Source: Sulfurimonas sp.
GTDB lineage: Bacteria > Campylobacterota > Campylobacteria > Campylobacterales > Sulfurimonadaceae
Assembly (NCBI GenBank): GCA_027063295.1
Contig: JAMORZ010000063.1
Coordinates: 1-13,842 of the forward strand
Direction of reading: 5' to 3'
DNA: 13,842 nucleotides
A model generated the notes under the pieces. That model saw only the letters and a list, made by a program, of their open reading frames with translations. It did not search any database and was not told the DNA's origin. The stretch's first letter is position 1. Every line of letters starts with the position of its first letter. Below are positions 1-7,270 of this stretch, piece by piece. The translations under genes and the position numbers were made by a program.

Positions 1-1152
1 CTCTAAAAGTTCAAGTGATGCTCCACCACCTGTTGAGATAAAGCTCATCTCCTCATCTACACCAACACGTTGTACCAAGTCAGCAGTATCTCCACCACCA
101 ACTACAGTTGTTGCATAGCTATCTGCTACAAAGTGAGCTATCTTAGAGCTTCCACGAGCAAATTTTTCCATCTCGTACACACCCATTGGTCCGTTCCAAA
201 GAACAGTTTGCACATCGTTAAGCCCTTCACGGTACAGTCTTACTGTTGCAGGACCGATATCTAGTCCCATCCATTCAGCAGGGATCTCCTGAGCTGTTAC
301 TATCTTGCTTACTGCATCTTCTGCAAACTTCTCAGCAGCAATCACATCTACAGGAAGATAAAACTTCACACCAAGTTTTTTTGCTTCATCCATAATCTTT
401 TGTGCTTCCTCTAAAAGATCATCTTCAACAAGTGATGCACCAATGTCATAACCAAGTTGCTTTAAGAAAGTAAATGCCATTCCGCCACCGATGAAGATCT
501 TATCCACTTTTGGAAGAAGATTTACAAGAGCTTCGAGTTTTCCTGAAACTTTACTCCCCCCAACAATAGCAGCAAACGGACGAACAGGTTCATTGATAAG
601 TTTACCAAAGAAACGGATCTCACGCTCAAGCAAGAAACCTGCTGCTTTATGTTTATCATCGAAGAACTTTGTGATCCCCTCAACAGATGAGTGAGCACGG
701 TGACTTACACCAAATGCATCGTTGATGTAAAACTCTGCCATCGATGCAAGTTTTTCTGAGAGTGCTGCATCATTTTTTGTCTCACCAGCTTCAAAACGCA
801 AGTTCTCAAGTAAAAGTACCTCATGGCGTGGAAGCTCTTGTGCCATCTTGAGTGTCGTATCATCTACTACACCAGGTGCAAGTTCTACATGGCGTTTGAG
901 AAGTTGTTGCAAACGGCGAGCAACAGGTGCAAGAGTATATTTCTCATCTACTTCACCCTTTGGGCGACCAAGGTGAGAAGCCAAGATCACGGCACAATCT
1001 TGATCTAAACAGTAGTTGATAGTTGCAACTGCTGAGCGGATACGTCTGTCATCTGAGATGTTTCCAAACTCATCCATCGGTACATTGAAATCACATCTGA
1101 TAAATACTTTTTTATCTTGAAGATCAAGGTTTTTAAGGTGTAAAAGTTCCAA
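1..1152 (-). CDS. pgk: Phosphoglycerate kinase (3' end missing)
   Basis: Transfers phosphate between 1,3-bisphosphoglycerate and ADP in cytoplasmic glycolysis, or the reverse in gluconeogenesis. The reading frame is open for 384 codons to the window edge. Visible family motifs are RCDFNVP near residue 20 (substrate binding), SHLGRP, LLENLRFEAGE, NDAFGVSHRAHSS, GGSKVSGK, WNGPMGVYE and the nucleotide-loop GGGDTADLV near the C-terminus. Family members are about 395-415 residues, so only about 10-20 residues should be lost beyond base 1. I place the start at a TTG (1152-1150): there is no ATG before the conserved core, and an AGGAAAG ribosome binding site lies just upstream and includes the TAG stop of gap. 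The gene lies 9 bases downstream of gap and is probably co-transcribed and translationally linked with it. In Campylobacter tpiA follows; it would lie off the window. Confidence 0.97.
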   Translation of the reverse strand, partial: MELLHLKNLDLQDKKVFIRCDFNVPMDEFGNISDDRRIRSAVATINYCLDQDCAVILASHLGRPKGEVDEKYTLAPVARRLQQLLKRHVELAPGVVDDTTLKMAQELPRHEVLLLENLRFEAGETKNDAALSEKLASMAEFYINDAFGVSHRAHSSVEGITKFFDDKHKAAGFLLEREIRFFGKLINEPVRPFAAIVGGSKVSGKLEALVNLLPKVDKIFIGGGMAFTFLKQLGYDIGASLVEDDLLEEAQKIMDEAKKLGVKFYLPVDVIAAEKFAEDAVSKIVTAQEIPAEWMGLDIGPATVRLYREGLNDVQTVLWNGPMGVYEMEKFARGSSKIAHFVADSYATTVVGGGDTADLVQRVGVDEEMSFISTGGGASLELLE

Positions 1153-1161
1153 AATTCTTTC

Positions 1162-2163
1162 CTATTTTGAGATGTGTAGAGCCATATCTACCAAACGCAT
1201 AGAGTAACCCCACTCGTTGTCATACCATGCCATGATTTTTACCATATCACCACCGATAACCTGCGTTAAATCCTCTGCGACGATAGAGCTGTAGTCACAC
1301 CCTACGAAATCTTGAGATACTCTCATCTCTTTATCCATAAGTAAAAGACCTTTAAGTCTACCCTCTGCTGCTTCATTAAATACTGCTGTTACTTCCTCTT
1401 TTGTAGTGTTTTTTCTTACAACTACGTTTAAGTCAACCATAGAAACATCTGGAGTTGGAACACGTACAGACTGACCGTGGAGTTTCCCCTCTAGTTGTGG
1501 CATAACAAGGCTGATAGCTTTTGCAGCACCTGTTGTTGTTGGGATCATATTGATAGCACCTGCACGAGCACGGCGTTTGTCTTTTGAGTGTTTTACATCT
1601 AAGATGTTTTGATCATTTGTATATGAGTGGATAGTAGTCATAAGACCTTTCTCAATACCAAACGCATCATCTAAAACACGAGCGACAGGACCTAGACAGT
1701 TTGTTGTACAAGAAGCGTTTGATACGATCTTTTGTCCGTCATATTTTTCCTCATTTACACCCATAACAAATGTTGGTGTCGCTTTGTCTTTTGCAGGAGC
1801 TGAGAAAAGTACTTTTTCTACACCGTTGTCGATATGCACTTGTGCTGATTCTTGAGTGAGGAAAACTCCAGTACACTCTAAAACCATATCTGCACCACAA
1901 TCAGCAAATTTTAGGTTTTTAGGGTCACGATCTGAAAATACTCTGATCTTTTGCCCATCGATACTGATATGCTCATCATCAAGTTGCTCAATCTCACTTG
2001 TAAATGTTCCGTGCACAGAATCATTTTTCAAAAGATAAAGCATCATATCCATACTTGCCATATCATTGATAGCTACTATCTCTACATCATCTCTGTTTGC
2101 AGCGATTCTAGCTACACAACGACCGATTCTACCAAAACCATTTATTGCTATTTTTAGTGCCAT
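1162..2163 (-). CDS. gap: Glyceraldehyde-3-phosphate dehydrogenase, type I
   Basis: Oxidises and phosphorylates glyceraldehyde-3-phosphate to 1,3-bisphosphoglycerate, whose phosphate the next gene product, Pgk, passes to ADP. At 333 residues it has the usual full length. The N-terminal Rossmann motif INGFGRIGR is at residues 7-15. Asp34 follows the second strand and favours NAD over NADP (inference from the family). The catalytic loop SNASCTTNC has Cys152 as nucleophile and His179 in TIHSYT as the base. The C-terminal WYDNEWGYS is intact. The ATG at 2163 has an AGGAAA ribosome binding site. It is the first gene of a gap-pgk unit and is divergent from nadD, an order also known in C. jejuni. 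Confidence 0.98.
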   Translation of the reverse strand: MALKIAINGFGRIGRCVARIAANRDDVEIVAINDMASMDMMLYLLKNDSVHGTFTSEIEQLDDEHISIDGQKIRVFSDRDPKNLKFADCGADMVLECTGVFLTQESAQVHIDNGVEKVLFSAPAKDKATPTFVMGVNEEKYDGQKIVSNASCTTNCLGPVARVLDDAFGIEKGLMTTIHSYTNDQNILDVKHSKDKRRARAGAINMIPTTTGAAKAISLVMPQLEGKLHGQSVRVPTPDVSMVDLNVVVRKNTTKEEVTAVFNEAAEGRLKGLLLMDKEMRVSQDFVGCDYSSIVAEDLTQVIGGDMVKIMAWYDNEWGYSMRLVDMALHISK

Positions 2164-2192
2164 TATATTTCCTATAATTTAAAAAGTGGGTT

Positions 2193-2198
2193 ATTTTA
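2193..2198 (-). promoter_or_regulatory. Candidate -10 box of gap
   Basis: TAAAAT on the minus strand, about 30 bases before the gap ATG, is the best -10 candidate in the 65-base divergent region. It sits inside a GGGT-N6-ACCC inverted repeat (2188-2201). No -35 is evident, as is common in Campylobacterota. Weak support. Confidence 0.35.
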
Positions 2199-2211
2199 CC
2201 CAAAGTTTGGT

Positions 2212-2217
2212 TATAAT
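2212..2217 (+). promoter_or_regulatory. -10 box of nadD
   Basis: A perfect TATAAT followed by TCG. The same TATAATTCG string precedes the DEAD-box helicase gene at 13391, and a close variant precedes pssA. It lies 11 bases before the nadD ATG, so the expected transcript start leaves a 5' leader of only a few bases. Confidence 0.6.
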
Positions 2218-2228
2218 TCGCTTTAAGA

Positions 2229-2798
2229 ATGGAAACTATTGCACTTTTTGGAGGGAGTTTTGACCCTCCACATATCGGTCATTTGGCAGTTGTAGAGGCT
2301 CTCAAAAAGCTTGAGTTTATCGACAAAGTTATTTTGATGCCAACTTTTTTAAACCCTTTTAAGTCCTCTTCTCATGCAGATGCTTCATTGCGTTTAGGAT
2401 GGTTAGAGGAGATTTTTGGTGATGATGAAGATGTAATTGTGAGTGATTTTGAGGTGAGTCAAAATGAAAAAACGCCCACCATCAAAACACTCAAACATCT
2501 TTTAAATCACTATAAAAAAGTTTACATTGTCATAGGTGCAGACAACCTTGCATCACTTCATAAATGGCACTCCTACGAGCAACTCAAACAACTCTCTGAG
2601 TTTTTGGTAGCTTCCAGAGATGCAATAGAGATTCCTGAAGGTTTTTACACTCTTGGAGTTTGTGAAAACATCTCATCATCACAGCTTCGAGCACAGATGG
2701 ATGAGGAAAAACTAATACAAAAAAATGCTAAAAAAGTAGCACAATTTTACAAGGAAAACAATGCAAAACAGAATAGAAAAGATAACAGCAGTACTTGA
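2229..2798 (+). CDS. nadD: Nicotinate-nucleotide adenylyltransferase
   Basis: Joins nicotinate mononucleotide and ATP to make deamido-NAD in the cytoplasmic NAD pathway. The 189 residues match the family length. The nucleotidyltransferase signature GGSFDPPHIGH is at residues 8-18 with catalytic His15 and His18. GADN (103-106) and HKW, and the C-terminal ISSSQLR (148-154, the ISSTxIR motif), complete the active site. The ATG at 2229 immediately precedes the conserved strand ALFGGSF, so it must be the start. It has no convincing ribosome binding site and lies about 11 bases after a TATAAT box, suggesting a near-leaderless message. It overlaps rsfS by 38 bases. The nadD-rsfS pairing is conserved widely in bacteria. 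Confidence 0.97.
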   Translation: METIALFGGSFDPPHIGHLAVVEALKKLEFIDKVILMPTFLNPFKSSSHADASLRLGWLEEIFGDDEDVIVSDFEVSQNEKTPTIKTLKHLLNHYKKVYIVIGADNLASLHKWHSYEQLKQLSEFLVASRDAIEIPEGFYTLGVCENISSSQLRAQMDEEKLIQKNAKKVAQFYKENNAKQNRKDNSST

Positions 2799-3096
2799 CA
2801 AACACAAAGCAGAAGCAATTGAATCATTTGATTTAAGAGAGAAAAATTACTTTGTTGACTTTGCCATCATCGCTTCAAGTCTTGGACAAAAACACACACT
2901 AGCACTCTTAGATCACTTAAAAAAAGAGCTTAAACCAGAAGAAAACTTTAACTATGTTGATGAAAGCGGAGATTGGGTAGTGATCGATTTAGGAGATATC
3001 TTGATCCACATCATGACTCCAGAGTACAGAGTTAAGTATGATATGGAAAGCTTTTTAGCACAACTTCGAGAAGGGCACGATGGAGACACTCTCTAA
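2761..3096 (+). CDS. rsfS: Ribosomal silencing factor RsfS
   Basis: Binds ribosomal protein uL14 on the large subunit and blocks joining of the subunits, lowering translation under starvation (family knowledge). The 111 residues match the usual 105-120. Family features include FDLREKNYFVDFAIIASS (residues about 23-40), then LDHLKKEL, the DWVVIDLGDILIHIM strand pair and the terminal YRVKYDMESF. The ATG at 2761 has a clear AAGGAAAA ribosome binding site, which lies inside nadD. The 38-base overlap with nadD is therefore real and points to coupled translation. It converges with mltF, with 11 bases between the stops and no strong terminator. Confidence 0.96.
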   Translation: MQNRIEKITAVLDKHKAEAIESFDLREKNYFVDFAIIASSLGQKHTLALLDHLKKELKPEENFNYVDESGDWVVIDLGDILIHIMTPEYRVKYDMESFLAQLREGHDGDTL

Positions 3097-3107
3097 AAAG
3101 AGATTCT

Positions 3108-4535
3108 CTACTTCTCTAAAGTTTTGGGGGATAACTCTTCACGGTTATTTTCCAAAATATTTCTAAAGTTGTAGATCGATTCTACATACTTAACAGGTTC
3201 TGCACCTCTTGCATAACCGTATTTTAGCTTTCTATAGTACTTTTTTTGTGATAGTAAAGGAAGTACAATCTTCAAGTCACTCCACACATTTTGGTTTAGA
3301 CCCAAACGTTTTGCTAAAGCTTGTGCATCGTAGATATGCCCCATCCCTATGTTATAAGCAGCCAGAGCAAACTTCAGACGGTTCTCCCCCTCAACATTTT
3401 TTGGAACATTTTTTATCATCTGTTTTATATGTCGTGTTCCACCTATGATACTTTGTTTTGGATCGAGCCTGTTTTTGATTCCTAAAAGTTTTGCTGTATG
3501 GCGAGTGAGCATCATAAGCCCCTTTACGCCTGTAAAACTTTTTGCTTTTGGGTTCCAGTGTGATTCTTGGTAAGAGATAGCAGCTAAGAGTGTCCATGGA
3601 ATAGCGTACTTTCTTCCAGCTTCTTTAAAATACTTCTCATACTTAGGAAGCCTTGTTTTCATACGTTTGTAAAACATTTTTGTGTTGTAGTAGTCAAAAA
3701 AGAGCACATAAGAGTAGTAATGATCTCTTAGTTGTGTCATAGCTCCACTTTGGTTAAACTCATTGAGCCATGCATACATGGATCGCTCTAGCTCTTTTGC
3801 ACCTTTTGGAAGTACCCATGCAAGCTGCTCCCTACCACTAATAGCAAATGCAAGAGCGATCTCTGTAAAGTAGCGTAGATTTATCGCATAAACATTAGAA
3901 TCAGCTATCGTACAATCGATCTCATGCTTTGCAACTTTTTCAAGTAACTCTTCAGTTGAGAACTCATCAGTGATAGTTGCATTGATATCAAACCCATCAT
4001 GGATAAGATTTTGGATCGTTTCAGCATAACTTGTTCCCTCACCAACCATAATACTAAGACCTTCAAGATCCTCTACATCTCTTGGAAACTTTGATGTATG
4101 CAACATCCCTCGATAACAGATAACCTGTTCTTGTACCTCAAAATATGATGGCCCAAAATGAAAAACTTTTTCCCTTTTTGGTGTTTTTGCAAGGGATGCA
4201 GAGGTGATATGGATACTAGGATTTTTACTCATCTCTATCGCTTCTTTTATAGTATGCGCGGTTGTGATATTGAGATCAACCCCTAAAGAATCAGCATACG
4301 ATTTTAAGAGATCATACTCAAAACCTTGTCGCCCTTCAGTACCGATATAGTATGTTGATGGAGAGTTTAAAAGTACAACATTAAGCACTTTTTCTTGCTT
4401 TATTTTATCTAACAATGATGGTTTTTTGATCCTCTTACCAGGAGTATAAGCAGAATGACTCAACCATCCAAAAAGAAAAAAAGACAGAGCAAAAAAAACT
4501 GCGTATAATACATAGAGGAACTTGTTCATACTCAT
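3108..4535 (-). CDS. mltF: MltF-like membrane-bound lytic murein transglycosylase
   Basis: Predicted to cleave peptidoglycan glycan strands in the periplasm, forming 1,6-anhydro ends. From the ATG at 4535 the protein is 475 residues. One hydrophobic N-terminal segment (about 5-26) serves as signal or anchor. A solute-binding-protein type 3 domain (about 50-280) follows, then an SLT lysozyme-like domain (about 310-435). The SLT domain shows catalytic Glu324 in SYQES, the GVKGLMML motif and AYNIG at 393-397. This two-domain order is that of MltF. A TTG at 4550 would overlap the upstream kinase stop by 4 bases but has no ribosome binding site. The ATG at 4535 has GAGAG 8 bases upstream, and another in-frame ATG lies at 4529. 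It is the last gene of the feo/two-component run, so envelope remodelling may be one output of that run (inference). Confidence 0.92.
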   Translation of the reverse strand: MSMNKFLYVLYAVFFALSFFLFGWLSHSAYTPGKRIKKPSLLDKIKQEKVLNVVLLNSPSTYYIGTEGRQGFEYDLLKSYADSLGVDLNITTAHTIKEAIEMSKNPSIHITSASLAKTPKREKVFHFGPSYFEVQEQVICYRGMLHTSKFPRDVEDLEGLSIMVGEGTSYAETIQNLIHDGFDINATITDEFSTEELLEKVAKHEIDCTIADSNVYAINLRYFTEIALAFAISGREQLAWVLPKGAKELERSMYAWLNEFNQSGAMTQLRDHYYSYVLFFDYYNTKMFYKRMKTRLPKYEKYFKEAGRKYAIPWTLLAAISYQESHWNPKAKSFTGVKGLMMLTRHTAKLLGIKNRLDPKQSIIGGTRHIKQMIKNVPKNVEGENRLKFALAAYNIGMGHIYDAQALAKRLGLNQNVWSDLKIVLPLLSQKKYYRKLKYGYARGAEPVKYVESIYNFRNILENNREELSPKTLEK

Positions 4536-4546
4536 AGTATACACTC

Positions 4547-5827
4547 TCAAGCTTGTGCAAAAATAAAACGATTAACTCCATTGTGGTACTCATGTGCTAG
4601 CACCTGCTTATGTGCTTTGAGAATAGAATCAACAAGATACAGACCTAATCCAAAGCTATTTTTTGAAGGATTATCTTTCGTAAAAGGTTCTATATAGTAT
4701 TGTAAAGGGTGAGCTATACACTCCCCTTTTGAATCAAAACAAAGTTCATCATGGATTAAAATGATACTTATATGATGATCGGGAGAGTATTTCATCGCAT
4801 TATCTATCATATTTTTAATCGCAGTTGTATAGAGACGATAGTTTGCTACCATCTTTTTCTCAGCTGCTACATCAACACTTACATTTTCCCTCTCAACCAT
4901 TGCCATATCGATAGCACCATCGATAATATCTATAAGTCTATACTCATGAAAATCATTTTTTGCACTATCACTTGTCACCTCTTCTATCATAGCAAACTCA
5001 GTCACAAGTGCTTCAAGGCGAGAAAAAATTGATTTAAACCGTTCTCTTTGTTTTGGTGATTCTAGCATCTGAGTAGCGATTGTTCCTTTTGCAATAGGAG
5101 TTTTAAGTTCATGCATCAGATTTCGTAAAAAAAGTGTACGTGACTCCAACAAGCTTTCTATCTTCTCACGTGCTGCTTCTATCTCATTTGAGATCATCCC
5201 TATCTCATCTTCTGAAGATGTTTTAAAAGAGACGCTCATATCGCCATTTCCAAATCTTGCTATCTTTCTACGTAACAAAATCAACGGACGTAACTTTCTC
5301 AAAATGAGTAAAAATGAAAAAGATATAACCATAAAAATCATAGAATAAACATACATAATATTAAAATATCTATAAGGTTTTAACTTCTCATCTTTGATAA
5401 AGATAGATCCATTAGGTCCTTCTATCTTAAAATAAATAGTATTTTTATACTGATACATAAATGCTCTAAGACGATGCACTACATTTTTAGTATAAAGCCC
5501 TTTTTCACTCAGCATTATAGAGGAATTTATATTTTTAAACCCCTCCTCTTTGAGAAGTTTTGCTTCTTGTAGTATCTGCTTTTGATGATCTTTTTGTTTG
5601 ATGATTTGTAGATCATACACAGCAAGATTTGCTTCAAGTTCAACTTCTGAACTTCTTCTTTGTTTATGCTCTCTGTATATTTGTACTATAACAGAGTATT
5701 TAGTAAAAATATGATCAATATATTGTTGTTTGTTGAGTTTATAAAACTCCCAGAAGATTGCACTTACACTCACCAATGTGATGGTAAGTGCAAAAAGTAC
5801 AGTGAGTAAAACAGCATGTTTTTTCAT
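4547..5827 (-). CDS. Sensor histidine kinase, ArsS type
   Basis: Inner-membrane sensor that should phosphorylate the response regulator encoded just upstream. The 426 residues contain two membrane segments (about 5-26 and 157-176) enclosing a periplasmic sensor of about 130 residues. A HAMP-like linker (about 177-225) follows. The dimerisation box is FLRNLMHELKTPIAKG with phospho-acceptor His239. The N box is NMIDNAMKYSP (339-349), and a G2-like FGLGLYLV is at 392-399. The usual G1 motif DxGxG is degenerate (SKGEC, 366-370). The overall pattern, including YYIEPFTKD, resembles the Campylobacterota ArsS family (H. pylori HP0165), known for acid sensing; the signal here cannot be inferred. Its ATG overlaps the regulator stop as TAATG, so the pair is translationally coupled. 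Confidence 0.93.
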   Translation of the reverse strand: MKKHAVLLTVLFALTITLVSVSAIFWEFYKLNKQQYIDHIFTKYSVIVQIYREHKQRRSSEVELEANLAVYDLQIIKQKDHQKQILQEAKLLKEEGFKNINSSIMLSEKGLYTKNVVHRLRAFMYQYKNTIYFKIEGPNGSIFIKDEKLKPYRYFNIMYVYSMIFMVISFSFLLILRKLRPLILLRRKIARFGNGDMSVSFKTSSEDEIGMISNEIEAAREKIESLLESRTLFLRNLMHELKTPIAKGTIATQMLESPKQRERFKSIFSRLEALVTEFAMIEEVTSDSAKNDFHEYRLIDIIDGAIDMAMVERENVSVDVAAEKKMVANYRLYTTAIKNMIDNAMKYSPDHHISIILIHDELCFDSKGECIAHPLQYYIEPFTKDNPSKNSFGLGLYLVDSILKAHKQVLAHEYHNGVNRFIFAQA

Positions 5828-6489
5828 TATTTGAGGAGTTTGTATCCTACACCGCGAACAGATTCTATAAGTGACTTATCACCCAGTTTGTTTCTAATAC
5901 GCCCCACCATAACATCGATACTTTTGTTTGAAGAGTCTTCATTGATCGCGTTTACATTGTGGATAAGATCTTCACGTGAGACTACAAGCCCCTGTTTGCT
6001 TATCATGTATGAAAGTATTCCAAACTCTGCATTTGTAAGGTCAATGTTGCGCCCTTTGTAGGTGATGGTCATCGTTGCTTTATCACACTTAAAGTCACTC
6101 TTGTTTTCAGCTTTTGCTTCTGTTTTTGCTTCATAACGGCGAAGTACAGAATGTATGCGAGCTTCTAACTCACGTGGATCATACGGCTTTGGCAGGTAAT
6201 CATCTGCACCAAGCTCAAGCGCTTTGATCTTATCTGTAACATCACTTCTAGCACTTGAGATAATAATAGGGATATCTTGACGCTCACGGATAGCCTCACA
6301 TACCTCAAGACCATCCATACCAGGAAGTGTAAGATCAAGGATCACCAAGTCAAACGGCTCTAACTTTAAGATACTTACTGCTTTAAAAGGGTCATCTTCT
6401 GTGATAACCTCAAACTCAAACTGCTCAAGATACTCTGTGAGGATCTCTGCTAGTTCTAAGTCATCTTCAATCATTAATATTTTTTTCAT
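5827..6489 (-). CDS. OmpR/PhoB-family response regulator, partner of the adjacent kinase
   Basis: Cytoplasmic DNA-binding regulator. The 220 residues hold an intact receiver domain (1-117) with the acidic pair Asp9/Asp10, phospho-acceptor Asp52 in LVILDLTLPGMDG, Ser79 and Lys101 in LPKPYD. A charged linker (about 119-134, AKTEAKAE) follows. The C-terminal winged-helix domain ends in the classic SVRGVGYKLL. Family resemblance is to ArsR of Campylobacterota (the two-component regulator, not the arsenic repressor). The ATG at 6489 is preceded by AAGG at a long spacing of about 13 bases. It lies 18 bases downstream of the tandem receiver gene and overlaps the kinase start by one base. The target genes are not visible from the sequence. 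Confidence 0.95.
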   Translation of the reverse strand: MKKILMIEDDLELAEILTEYLEQFEFEVITEDDPFKAVSILKLEPFDLVILDLTLPGMDGLEVCEAIRERQDIPIIISSARSDVTDKIKALELGADDYLPKPYDPRELEARIHSVLRRYEAKTEAKAENKSDFKCDKATMTITYKGRNIDLTNAEFGILSYMISKQGLVVSREDLIHNVNAINEDSSNKSIDVMVGRIRNKLGDKSLIESVRGVGYKLLK

Positions 6490-6507
6490 AACTACATTTT
6501 AACCTTT

Positions 6508-7236
6508 TTAGTTAATATTTTGGTAAATTCTCACATAAAATTCATCTCTTGAGAATGGTTTGATAATATAATCATCAGATCCTATGCTTAACAAAGAGCT
6601 TGTAAAGTAACTGTTGCTCCCCTCAACTATCTGCAAAATCTTAAGTGTATTGAACTGAAGATTTTGTCTCACTTGGATAGTGAACTCTTTAGCATCTACA
6701 TAAGGTGCATTATCTTCAACAATCACTAAGGATATCTCTGGATGACCAATAAGCCTATCGTATGCCTCTTGATTATTTGCTGCTGTATAGACCTTAAAAC
6801 TGTGAAGAGACAAATATTGTTTAATATATTGAGTATATATGTGAGAATCATTGACTATCAAGATAGATCGATTTTTATTTTCATATAACTCTTTGAGTTT
6901 ATTGACAACATTTGTAATGTTATTGTACTTATGTTTGATAATATACGAAACTATCTGAGCACCATCAAAGGTGTCAAAAAAATCTTCATCAATCTCTTTT
7001 GTAAATACAAGTGGTGCGATATTATGTTTGTTAAGTAATGGAATGATCTCACCGTTTGGAGCATCACTTAATATATGTTCAACAACAGCATATTCATATC
7101 GTGACTTTTGCAGTAAGTCCTTTGCTTCTTCGTATGTCCCTACAAGTTCATATTCAAAGATACCATCTTGATCTAAAAGTTCTTTAAATACACCCCGAAC
7201 AATGAATGAACCCTCTACAACTAAAAGTTTTGCCAT
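6508..7236 (-). CDS. Tandem degenerate receiver-domain protein without output domain
   Basis: A 242-residue cytoplasmic protein made of two CheY-like receiver folds, about 1-118 and 123-242. In the first, the acidic pair is lost (LLVVEGS) and the phosphorylation position carries Glu53 (YAVVEHILSD). In the second, ILIVNDS keeps Asp130, but Glu174 stands at the phosphorylation position (LVIVEDNAP), while the Lys motif IIKPF (Lys226) is kept. The usual Thr/Ser position also seems lost. Many Campylobacterota proteins with two receivers continue into a GGDEF domain; here the protein stops right after the second receiver. The ATG has a good AGGTGG ribosome binding site. It may act as a phosphorylation-independent partner or brake of the adjacent two-component pair (inference); the exact function is unknown. 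Confidence 0.85.
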   Translation of the reverse strand: MAKLLVVEGSFIVRGVFKELLDQDGIFEYELVGTYEEAKDLLQKSRYEYAVVEHILSDAPNGEIIPLLNKHNIAPLVFTKEIDEDFFDTFDGAQIVSYIIKHKYNNITNVVNKLKELYENKNRSILIVNDSHIYTQYIKQYLSLHSFKVYTAANNQEAYDRLIGHPEISLVIVEDNAPYVDAKEFTIQVRQNLQFNTLKILQIVEGSNSYFTSSLLSIGSDDYIIKPFSRDEFYVRIYQNIN

Positions 7237-7263
7237 GCAATCCCACCTAACATTGATAGTGCT

Positions 7264-7269
7264 AGTATA
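7264..7269 (-). promoter_or_regulatory. Possible internal -10 box before the receiver gene
   Basis: TATACT on the minus strand, immediately after the feoB stop and 28 bases before the ATG of the tandem receiver gene. It could give the regulatory genes a promoter independent of feoAB. No -35 is seen; weak support. Confidence 0.25.
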
Positions 7270-7270
7270 A

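Noticed and set aside
2162..2178. Inverted repeat ATTATA-TTTCC-TATAAT around the gap ribosome binding site and start codon.
   Set aside because: The stem would be six A-U pairs only, with the ribosome binding site in the loop and exposed. Too weak to claim a regulatory hairpin.
3090..3103. Small hairpin TCTCT-AAAA-AGAGA at the convergent end of rsfS and mltF, as a terminator.
   Set aside because: Five pairs, no T-run on either strand and overlapping coding ends; not convincing as a terminator.
4536..4550. TTG start of mltF at 4550, overlapping the kinase stop by 4 bases.
   Set aside because: No ribosome binding site before it, while the ATG at 4535 has GAGAG at suitable spacing. The overlap alone does not decide it.
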